32,658 nt of DNA, from IMG/VR virus record IMGVR_UViG_3300009285_001064, positions 1 to 32,658 of that record. One strand, 5' to 3'. Shown here one piece after another: positions 14,031 through 19,339 of the stretch (position 1 is the first letter of the stretch; each line of letters begins with the position of its first letter). A program made the position numbers and the translations under genes. The stretch is from a virus. Under the pieces are notes generated by a model. The model did no database searches, was not told the origin of the DNA, and saw only the letters and a program-made list of their open reading frames with translations.

Positions 14031-14050
14031 ACTATGGGAAAAAGGAACAC

Positions 14051-14314
14051 ATGACAGCGAGCATGGAGGATTTGATCAGTAGGCGGGTACGGTCAATGTA
14101 TGCCTTGGCTCGTAAGCGAGGCGTTACACATGAGGAGGTTTTGGGGTTTATTGAAAAGGAGTATGGGGTGGAGTCGTCACTTAAACTTAACATTGAACAG
14201 ATCGATCGCGTGCGGGCAGTACTGAGAGTGCTGCAGGTTGTGGATAAAAGCAAACGCCCACCCGTTGTTCACAAGGTGCATGAGTGGAGGAAAGAGTGCC
14301 AAAATCAAGAATAG
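14051..14314 (+). CDS. Hypothetical helical protein
   Basis: The product is 87 aa from an ATG preceded by GGGAAAAAGGAACAC. It is charged and helical (SMEDLISRRVRSMYALARK, THEEVLGFIEKEYGV, NIEQIDRVRAVLRVLQVV). The pattern resembles the short C-terminal helical domains of phage recombination proteins, but no name is justified. It is the first gene downstream of the structured RNA region and overlaps the next. Confidence 0.45.
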   Translation: MTASMEDLISRRVRSMYALARKRGVTHEEVLGFIEKEYGVESSLKLNIEQIDRVRAVLRVLQVVDKSKRPPVVHKVHEWRKECQNQE

Positions 14315-14664
14315 CTCACTACGAAATGTGTCGCGTGTTTAAGAGTCTATATGAGGAGAAGTTCGGCGGGTTCTACTGCATCACCCCCGTGGATGCGAAG
14401 ATGGCGCATGAGTTCTGGGTATTAAACGGTGAGCTTGTAGAGGAACAAATCAGGCCGTATGTGATGAACTTCTTTGCTGATGAATTTGAAGGTTGGAGTC
14501 AACGTCGCTGGCCTGCCTGGCTGTTCTTCAAGCACTTCAATTCGTTCGCTCCGAGAATCGAGAAGCCGGCGGCGAAGGTCGGCCAGCATACACACGAGTT
14601 GGTGATCCACTGCACCCGTTGCAACAGAAACCACAGAGCAGACGGAGACTGTGAAACACCTTGA
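14296..14664 (+). CDS. Hypothetical protein with C-terminal CCHC-like tail
   Basis: The product is 122 aa. GTG 14296 is preferred because GGAGG lies five bases upstream; an in-frame GTG at 14284 would place that site inside the gene. The body is aromatic-rich (KFGGFYCITPVD, FFADEFEGWSQRRWPAWLFFKHF), a layout seen in small phage proteins of unknown role. The end, CTRCNRNHRADGDC, has C-x2-C-x3-H-x5-C spacing close to a zinc knuckle and is encoded by the repeated module also present at 15417 and 16198. It overlaps the cytosine methyltransferase start by 14 bases. Confidence 0.5.
   Translation: MPKSRIAHYEMCRVFKSLYEEKFGGFYCITPVDAKMAHEFWVLNGELVEEQIRPYVMNFFADEFEGWSQRRWPAWLFFKHFNSFAPRIEKPAAKVGQHTHELVIHCTRCNRNHRADGDCETP
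14615..14659 (+). repeat. RNHRAD junction repeat, copy A
   Basis: About 42 bases, core CCACAGAGCAGACGGAGA, matching copy C (16198-16240) with about four mismatches. It codes CNRNHRADGDC at the end of the 122-aa protein and contains the GTG start of the next gene. Confidence 0.8.
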
Positions 14665-15460
14665 TCTTTTTTCCGGCATTGGTGGTTTCGCCCTTGCATG
14701 CTCTTGGGTGTGGGGCGAAGAATATGAAAACGTAGGACACTCGGAGGTTGAGCTGTATGCGTGTAAAGTTTATCACAGACATTTTCCAGAATCGGAGTGC
14801 TTGGGTGACATCACGAAAATCAACTGGGCAGAAGGGCAGGCTGATCTCATCACCGGGGGATTCCCATGCCAGCCCCATAGTCTTGCAGGAAAACGTAGAG
14901 CAAGTGCAGATGAGCGGGATTTGTGGGGGGAGTGTGTTAGAGCCATACGCACAGTACGACCCAGATACGCACTCCTTGAGAACGTTCCAGATCTGCTTAG
15001 TTCTGAACGAGGGGGATTCTTTAACAGGGCCCTTAGTGACCTGGCAGCGGCAGGGTATGATGCGTGGTGGGAAGTTGTTTCGGCGTGCGCCGTTGGTGCG
15101 CCACACACACGGGAGCGGGTGTGGATTGTTGCCCACCCCAACGAAGTCAGATGGGACTTCACCGCTCAAGCAAACTTTACGGAAGGAAGAAACCTGGGAA
15201 ACAATATCCAGCCTTACAGGAAAAATTGTTGCCATGCAGCTTGGGTTGACTGGGAAACAGAATCTATCTCCAAAGAATTGGGTGGTGAACCCCTTATTGA
15301 TCGAAAGAATGATGGGCTACAGGGATGGGTGGACAGAGACGCAGGGCTTGGAAACGCAATCGTCCCCCAAGTGGCATTTGTAATTCTCGACGCAATCCGC
15401 AGGGCAGATGCCATGACCCGCTCGAACCGTAACCACAGAGCAGATGAGGAATGCAAATGA
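14651..15460 (+). CDS. DNA cytosine-5 methyltransferase
   Basis: The product is 269 aa from GTG 14651. All main motifs are present: I DLFSGIGGF (5-13), IV GFPCQPHS with catalytic Cys73, VI LENVP (109-113), VIII GAPHTRERVWIVA (149-161) and X GLGNAIVPQV (232-241). The variable target-recognition part between VIII and X is only about 70 residues, so the enzyme is short, probably with a simple target. It probably protects phage DNA from restriction. Its last residues, SNRNHRADEEC, come from the repeated junction module. A second long frame (14757-15383) overlaps most of the gene. Confidence 0.9.
   Translation: MKHLDLFSGIGGFALACSWVWGEEYENVGHSEVELYACKVYHRHFPESECLGDITKINWAEGQADLITGGFPCQPHSLAGKRRASADERDLWGECVRAIRTVRPRYALLENVPDLLSSERGGFFNRALSDLAAAGYDAWWEVVSACAVGAPHTRERVWIVAHPNEVRWDFTAQANFTEGRNLGNNIQPYRKNCCHAAWVDWETESISKELGGEPLIDRKNDGLQGWVDRDAGLGNAIVPQVAFVILDAIRRADAMTRSNRNHRADEECK
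14757..15383 (+). CDS. Overlapping frame inside the cytosine methyltransferase gene
   Basis: The frame is +1 relative to the methyltransferase, open for 208 codons from ATG 14757, with GGAGG nine bases upstream. The predicted protein has YAQYDPDTHSLRTFQ, a GMMRGGKLFRRAPLVRHTHG stretch, GSGCGLLPTPTKSD and MGYRDGWT followed by LETQSSPK. From memory these match a common phage-encoded family with W-K/R-T-S-Q, G-S-G-x-L-P-T-P-T and MGxPxGWT motifs, often annotated as or near DNA methyltransferases. Each motif lies opposite a methyltransferase motif (VI, VIII, X). It may be a real overprinted gene, or a family created by reading methyltransferase genes in the wrong frame. Confidence 0.45.
   Translation: MRVKFITDIFQNRSAWVTSRKSTGQKGRLISSPGDSHASPIVLQENVEQVQMSGICGGSVLEPYAQYDPDTHSLRTFQICLVLNEGDSLTGPLVTWQRQGMMRGGKLFRRAPLVRHTHGSGCGLLPTPTKSDGTSPLKQTLRKEETWETISSLTGKIVAMQLGLTGKQNLSPKNWVVNPLLIERMMGYRDGWTETQGLETQSSPKWHL
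15417..15459 (+). repeat. RNHRAD junction repeat, copy B
   Basis: The most diverged copy. AACCGTAACCACAGAGCAGA is shared with copy C, but the Cys codons are lost (it codes SNRNHRADEEC). It forms the end of the cytosine methyltransferase and holds the start of the next methyltransferase. Confidence 0.75.
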
Positions 15461-16197
15461 TCGAGGATATGCTCGGCAAAATCTACTGCGAGGATTGTCT
15501 TGAGACCATGAGCCGGATGGAGGACAAGTCCATTGATCTGATTGTAACAAGCCCACCCTACAACATGGGGGGAAAGTCCTTGGGTTGTCATCCAAGATCA
15601 ACCATTGGGGACAGATTTTATTCTGCGTATTCCGACAACCTATCATCTGATGAATACGTGGATTTCTGCCGGAGGGTGATTATGGAATCGCTTAGGGTGT
15701 CACGGTATGTCTTCTGGAACGTTCAGTGGACGGAAACAACGCGATATGCGGTTCACGACATCCATAAGACGTTCAGCGAGAACATGAAAGACATATTCGT
15801 TTGGCACAAGCAGGCTGTTGCGCAAATCGCTCGCGGTCGAACCGCGAGCGGACACGAGTTTGTATTTATGCTCGGAGAGAATGGGAACCGGAACTTCGCC
15901 TACCACAACTTCCCTGACAATGGATATGTCCCAAATATCCAAACGTGGTACAAGAAGGAGTCGTTCCGGGAGCACCACGCAACATTCCCCGTGGAGTTGC
16001 CACTGTACTTTGTCGAATACTTCACAAAGCCTAATGATATTGTCTATGACCCGTTCTTAGGGTCTGGGACTACCGCAGTGGCTTGTGAACGATTGCACCG
16101 CGAATGGATAGGGTCAGAGATAGACCCAGCATACGTCACGCTTGCCGAGAAGCGAATTGCCGCCGAACGCGCACAGATGAAGATGGTGTTCAAGTGA
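15457..16197 (+). CDS. DNA amino-methyltransferase (TSPPY type)
   Basis: The product is 246 aa. ATG 15457 overlaps the upstream stop and has GAGGA at a fitting distance; ATG 15451 is too close to it. Catalytic motif TSPPYN (31-36) is near the start and SAM-binding DPFLGSGTT (198-206) near the end, again beta-type order. TSPPY occurs in N4-cytosine and some N6-adenine enzymes, so the base is undecided. Compact size and no nuclease partner suggest an orphan protective enzyme. It is the third methyltransferase within 5 kb. Confidence 0.85.
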   Translation: MIEDMLGKIYCEDCLETMSRMEDKSIDLIVTSPPYNMGGKSLGCHPRSTIGDRFYSAYSDNLSSDEYVDFCRRVIMESLRVSRYVFWNVQWTETTRYAVHDIHKTFSENMKDIFVWHKQAVAQIARGRTASGHEFVFMLGENGNRNFAYHNFPDNGYVPNIQTWYKKESFREHHATFPVELPLYFVEYFTKPNDIVYDPFLGSGTTAVACERLHREWIGSEIDPAYVTLAEKRIAAERAQMKMVFK

Positions 16198-16265
16198 TCC
16201 GTTGCAACCGTAACCACAGAGCAGACGGAGATTGTGACACACTAACAACAGGAGAAACACAATGA
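16194..16265 (+). CDS. 23-residue mini frame carrying the RNHRAD module
   Basis: GTG 16194 overlaps the methyltransferase stop (GTGA) and the TGA overlaps the next ATG, exactly like real genes here. It encodes MIRCNRNHRADGDCDTL plus six residues. It may be a relic left by the repeat at 16198-16240, a translation-coupling linker, or a free zinc-knuckle-like peptide. Too short to decide. Confidence 0.3.
   Translation: MIRCNRNHRADGDCDTLTTGETQ
16198..16240 (+). repeat. RNHRAD junction repeat, copy C
   Basis: TCCGTTGCAACCGTAACC continuing into CACAGAGCAGACGGAG. Closest to copy A. It is the only full copy not attached to a larger protein. A fragment, CCACAGAGCAGAC, recurs at 16542-16554 ahead of the coiled-coil gene. 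Confidence 0.8.
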
Positions 16266-16528
16266 TACAACTCGGATCGTATGTGCGTGATAAAATCACG
16301 GGGATAGAGGGCTATGCAATGGGGAGGACCGAATACCTCACTGGGTGCGCCCACGTAGGCATCCAGCGACCCGGTCTGTCGAAGGACGACAAGACGTTTG
16401 AGTGGGAGTGGGTGGATGAAACCCGGGTGGATCTCGTCAAAAGCAAGAAGCCGTTGCGGCTGAATGCTCCAGCCCAACAACGATCTGATCGAGCGGGTGG
16501 ACCAGCACCTAACGCGCCGCAACTGTAA
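16262..16528 (+). CDS. Conserved small phage protein (LGSYVRDKITGIEG family)
   Basis: The product is 88 aa from an ATG preceded by CAGGAGAAACACA. The N-terminal 60 residues (LGSYVRDKITGIEGYAMGR, YLTGCAHVGIQRPGL, FEWEWVDETRVDLV) match a small beta-rich family I have seen in many phages and some bacteria, of unknown function, SH3-like in appearance. The Pro/Ala-rich tail looks unstructured and overlaps an alternative upstream start of the next gene. Confidence 0.6.
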   Translation: MIQLGSYVRDKITGIEGYAMGRTEYLTGCAHVGIQRPGLSKDDKTFEWEWVDETRVDLVKSKKPLRLNAPAQQRSDRAGGPAPNAPQL

Positions 16529-16574
16529 CGGGCTCAGTCTGCCACAGAGCAGACCAACAATGCGAGGACAAGCC

Positions 16575-17108
16575 ATGAGTGATATACTAGACATGGAAGA
16601 ATTGCGGAACGACCCCATTCGATTGCGGGGGGTCATTTCGCAATTGTCATTTGATGCAAAGCTTGAACGGGGCCTCCGGGCCAACGCCGAAGAAGAGGTC
16701 AACCGTCTCGCCACCGAGAACGCCACCCTCACCCGCGAGAGGGATGAACTGAAGAAACGGCTTGAGGCTGCTGACGGAGTAGACAGATGGATGAATGAGG
16801 TTGTGCATCTGGCTGCCGAGGTGGAGGCCCTCTGTGAGGAAATCGAACGCCTGGACAAAACTATTAAAGCTCTCACAGACGAGAGGGATGAACTGAAACG
16901 CAGGTTGGACGAGGCAGAGAATCGAGCCATGCACGCCGAGGCCGCGCTGGACGATGAACGCGAAGCGCACCAACATTGCGCCATCACGCTTACCAGCGAG
17001 AGGGATGAACTGAAGGAGGAAATCGAACGCCTGAACAAGACCGTCGAAGCCCTCACGAACGACAACGCCAGGCTTCTGCTCCAGATCAATCAGATGGGGG
17101 AAGGGTGA
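16575..17108 (+). CDS. Coiled-coil protein
   Basis: The product is 177 aa from ATG 16575, which has the cassette GAGGACAAGCC; an upstream in-frame ATG at 16464 overlaps the preceding gene and reads through a broken junction repeat, so I prefer 16575. Nearly the whole protein is heptad-patterned coiled coil. ERDELK occurs three times, EEIERL twice and a K-T-[I/V]-[K/E]-A-L-T unit twice, pointing to internal duplication. Probably a homo-oligomeric structural or scaffold protein; function unknown. Confidence 0.55.
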   Translation: MSDILDMEELRNDPIRLRGVISQLSFDAKLERGLRANAEEEVNRLATENATLTRERDELKKRLEAADGVDRWMNEVVHLAAEVEALCEEIERLDKTIKALTDERDELKRRLDEAENRAMHAEAALDDEREAHQHCAITLTSERDELKEEIERLNKTVEALTNDNARLLLQINQMGEG

Positions 17109-17191
17109 TAGTATTTTACGCCTATGTTGTTCTCATGGTTCTGGCTGTGTTTTTGGCCGCCGTCTATGTTCTAGCCCGGAGAGATAGATGA
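17105..17191 (+). CDS. 28-aa single-span membrane peptide
   Basis: GTG 17105 overlaps the upstream stop and the TGA overlaps the next ATG; GGGGGAAGG precedes it. The peptide is almost entirely a membrane helix (VFYAYVVLMVLAVFLAAVYVL) with a basic end (ARRDR). Positive-inside logic puts the C-terminus in the cytoplasm. Role unknown. Confidence 0.4.
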   Translation: MIVFYAYVVLMVLAVFLAAVYVLARRDR

Positions 17192-17874
17192 CCTCGGTTT
17201 GTGCTGTCGCGCCCATGCTCAATGAGTCCCGGTTTGTCCGGGCCTGGTGTGCCAACGTGCGGCGGTGGGCGGATGATGCTGTTGTGATCGACACCGGGTC
17301 TACCGATGGAACAGTTGAAACTCTTGAGTCTAACGGGGTGAAGGTCTACCACGAGGAAGTCAAAACCCCGTTTGTTTGGCCCGAGGCGGAGATCCGAAAC
17401 AGGTTTAGAGGGTTGACGTTGTGCGACTGGATTGTATACATGGATGCCGATGAACTTGTTGGGGAGAAATTCATCGGTGAGCTTCCCGTCCGTGTGCTTG
17501 AAAGGCTACCATTCGTCAGATTCCCGCAGCTCACGTTTTGGGGTGGCATGGACACATTGCGAGTCCGTACGTTGAGGTCGTTTGACGAATGGAGGCATTG
17601 GTATCCCTCAAATACAAAAGTCAAAATGTATCGTCGTTCGACCTGTTCGTGGGCCGGAGGGCACAGCGTCAACGGCTGCAATCCGTATTTGCGATGGCGG
17701 GATTTTGGGAAGTGGTCTCAGAGGATTTGCGCCTATTCCGAGGCCCCATTCTACCACTACCACTATGCGTTCCCGAGGAAGCGGGGGGATTTGCGTGCCG
17801 GGGGGATTGATCCTGCGATCAGAAAATATCATGGAGTCCATCCTACGGAGGCGGAGCTAATTGATAGATCGTAA
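17188..17874 (+). CDS. Family 2-type glycosyltransferase
   Basis: The product is 228 aa from an ATG overlapping the 28-aa peptide. GT-A motifs are clear: an APMLNESRFV start, VIDTGSTDGTVE (nucleotide-sugar binding) and DWIVYMDADELV with the metal-binding D-A-D. The short C-terminal half has FYHYHYAFPRKRGD. It transfers a sugar from a nucleotide donor; the acceptor could be phage DNA, a virion protein or host surface glycan. It pairs with the SAM methyltransferase downstream (14-base overlap), so sugar transfer and methylation may be sequential. Confidence 0.8.
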   Translation: MTSVCAVAPMLNESRFVRAWCANVRRWADDAVVIDTGSTDGTVETLESNGVKVYHEEVKTPFVWPEAEIRNRFRGLTLCDWIVYMDADELVGEKFIGELPVRVLERLPFVRFPQLTFWGGMDTLRVRTLRSFDEWRHWYPSNTKVKMYRRSTCSWAGGHSVNGCNPYLRWRDFGKWSQRICAYSEAPFYHYHYAFPRKRGDLRAGGIDPAIRKYHGVHPTEAELIDRS

Positions 17875-18517
17875 AATCTACCGGGCCGTTTTGAGCGGCG
17901 GGTCTGGTTTTGGTCTCCCGGAGCGTGTGGTAGAGCTGCGGTATCTGACGCATCTCCTCGGCTCGTGCAACGGCGCGATCCTCGATGTTGGATATGCACA
18001 TGCCATGAAATGTCACTACAGGATTCTTGCCAGGTACAAAAAAAAGAACGTCCTCGTCGGCGTTGATCCTGCACCGCGTCGCGCGTGGGTACACCGCGTC
18101 TATGATTGGACCGCACAGTACGACGTTTGTAACATGGGATTCCCGGACGCGATGTTCGATTTGGTTGTGTGCATTTCAACGCTTGAACATATAGGGCTGG
18201 ACGGATACGGTGTTACATCGAGCGGCACCGCGCGAAAAGCCGTTGAGGAGATGTGCCGCGTCCTGCGGCCCCGGGGGAGGATACTGATTACCGTCCCATT
18301 CGGGCGGGCCAGGGATTACGGATGGTTCAGGGTATACGACACGGTGGCACTGTTGGACTACATACAGGTGATACCCAACCCGCGTATCATGTGTCATGCT
18401 CACACCGATGCCGGGTGGGTTAGGACTGATGCCGAAGCATTGGCCGACGTAGACTACTACTCGCAGAATAACGCGGGGGCTGCTGCTGTCGCAATCATAA
18501 TCGGGAACAAAACATGA
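17861..18517 (+). CDS. Class I SAM-dependent methyltransferase
   Basis: The product is 218 aa from TTG 17861, with GGAGGCGGAG upstream and a 14-base overlap with the glycosyltransferase. AILDVGYAHA (motif I), VGVDPAP (acidic end of beta-2), FDLVVCISTLEHIG (motif IV of small-molecule type) and RVLRPRGRILITVPFG follow the Methyltransf_11 layout. It is not a DNA base methyltransferase. A sugar or small molecule is the likely substrate, given the adjacent glycosyltransferase. Confidence 0.75.
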   Translation: MIDRKIYRAVLSGGSGFGLPERVVELRYLTHLLGSCNGAILDVGYAHAMKCHYRILARYKKKNVLVGVDPAPRRAWVHRVYDWTAQYDVCNMGFPDAMFDLVVCISTLEHIGLDGYGVTSSGTARKAVEEMCRVLRPRGRILITVPFGRARDYGWFRVYDTVALLDYIQVIPNPRIMCHAHTDAGWVRTDAEALADVDYYSQNNAGAAAVAIIIGNKT

Positions 18518-18753
18518 CCTGCCAGTACTGTAACCGATCCATGATCCGCCGGGATGCCGTGGGGTCCTACGCCGATGAAGACAGAACCTACATCTGTCGG
18601 TGGTGCTACGAAACGATCCTCCGGGAGAGGGTTGAGAGGATCCACTCGCTCCCCTTTTACCTCCAGCCCGAGACGGTGGAAGAGCGGGCCCGGCTAAGCG
18701 TGATCGAGAATCGTTTGTGGTGGGTTGTGAACAAAAAAAAGTGCTTGCGTTGA
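18514..18753 (+). CDS. Small zinc-finger protein
   Basis: The product is 79 aa, overlapping the methyltransferase by ATGA. It has CQYC and CRWC pairs 25 residues apart (a treble-clef or ribbon type) and a basic, helical tail (VIENRLWWVVNKKK). It is the last gene before the terminase promoter region and could be a late-gene regulator, but that is a positional guess. Confidence 0.5.
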   Translation: MTCQYCNRSMIRRDAVGSYADEDRTYICRWCYETILRERVERIHSLPFYLQPETVEERARLSVIENRLWWVVNKKKCLR

Positions 18754-18774
18754 TACCCTTTATTTGTATATTAT
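18745..18774 (+). promoter_or_regulatory. Promoter before the packaging genes
   Basis: The very AT-rich block TTTGTATATTATAG contains TATATT (18767-18772) and TATTAT (18769-18774). TTGCGT (18745-18750) is the matching -35 at 16 or 18 bases. An alternative is TTGATA (18750) with TATAGG. The start would fall near 18779-18784, at the first base of a hairpin. Confidence 0.55.
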
Positions 18775-18780
18775 AGGGTT

Positions 18781-18869
18781 GGTGACGTAGGCCAACGTTA
18801 CCCGGTTGACATAAGTGGTTAAGGATTCACTCAGCCCGTCCCTCGAGGGGAGACGGGCCTTTTCATTTT
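18781..18869 (+). ncRNA. Candidate small RNA or attenuator leader
   Basis: From the predicted start there is GGTGACGT (18781-18788) pairing with ACGTTACC (18795-18802, one G-U), then an unpaired middle, then a terminator hairpin. GTTGG (18778-18782) with CCAAC (18792-18796) is a competing fold. Promoter plus two hairpins plus terminator in under 130 bases is the design of a small RNA or an attenuated leader. Confidence 0.45.
18834..18869 (+). terminator. Intrinsic terminator before the terminase genes
   Basis: GCCCGTC (18834-18840) pairs with GACGGGC (18852-18858), with an inner CCTCGAGG palindrome in the loop, followed by CTTTTCATTTT. It is the best rho-independent terminator by eye in the window. 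It would stop early transcription or the short RNA described above, so late genes would need read-through or antitermination. Confidence 0.65.
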
Positions 18870-18900
18870 ACGGGCCGGTAGGAACCGGAAAGGAGCGACA

Positions 18901-18954
18901 ATGTCTGACAAACGGCTACCTGTTCCGTGGCCGGCCCCGATTTCAGGATGGTAA
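18901..18954 (+). CDS. 17-aa peptide upstream of TerS, leader or frameshifted start
   Basis: AAAGGAGCGACA, a near-perfect site, precedes ATG 18901. The frame MSDKRLPVPWPAPISGW ends at TAA 18952-18954. The TerS frame (+1) continues directly as K-C-L-N-E-K-R. Either this is a leader peptide coupled to a TTG start at 18959, or TerS begins here through a +1 shift at the TAA, or one base is wrong in the assembly. A hairpin, CCGGT/ACCGG (18875-18888), lies just ahead. Confidence 0.4.
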   Translation: MSDKRLPVPWPAPISGW

Positions 18955-18958
18955 GTGC

Positions 18959-19339
18959 TTGAACGAGAAACGCAAATATGCAAAACGCGGGCTTGCCCTC
19001 CGGGCCGTACTCGATACCCCCGAAGGGCAGCTTGTGTATTTGGCACAGCTCAACCGGGAGCTGATGGCCGGGAAGATCAAACCGGACCTTGCCCGCACGT
19101 CCGTGTCGATCGTGGATGCCGCCCGGAGGGTGCTTGAGTTCCGCGATGGCCAGAAGATCAAAGTCGATCACTCCGGGACAATCGGTCTCCGAGCAGCAGA
19201 CAAATGCTTTGACCGCGTTTTTGGCAACGGTCAAACGCCGGATGCTGAGCTACCAACTGGCGTGGATCCTGGACCGGAGCCGGATGCGGGTGTGGCGCAA
19301 GGGCCGTCAGATCGGCGGATCGACGGCGATAGCGTTTGA
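18959..19339 (+). CDS. Small terminase subunit-like protein
   Basis: The product is 126 aa from TTG 18959, or longer if joined to the upstream 17-aa frame. Helical, basic N-terminus (EKRKYAKRGLALRAVLD), LNRELMAGKIKPDLA and TSVSIVDAARRVLEFRDG followed by KVDHSG resemble TerS proteins, which bind the packaging site on DNA and start packaging with TerL. Position directly before TerL supports this. The last ~65 residues overlap the TerL frame and are low-complexity, so the true end may be functionally unimportant. Sequence evidence alone is moderate. Confidence 0.5.
   Translation: MNEKRKYAKRGLALRAVLDTPEGQLVYLAQLNRELMAGKIKPDLARTSVSIVDAARRVLEFRDGQKIKVDHSGTIGLRAADKCFDRVFGNGQTPDAELPTGVDPGPEPDAGVAQGPSDRRIDGDSV

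Noticed and set aside
18806-18834. Second promoter with perfect TTGACA at 18806
   Set aside because: No acceptable -10 at 15-19 bases downstream.
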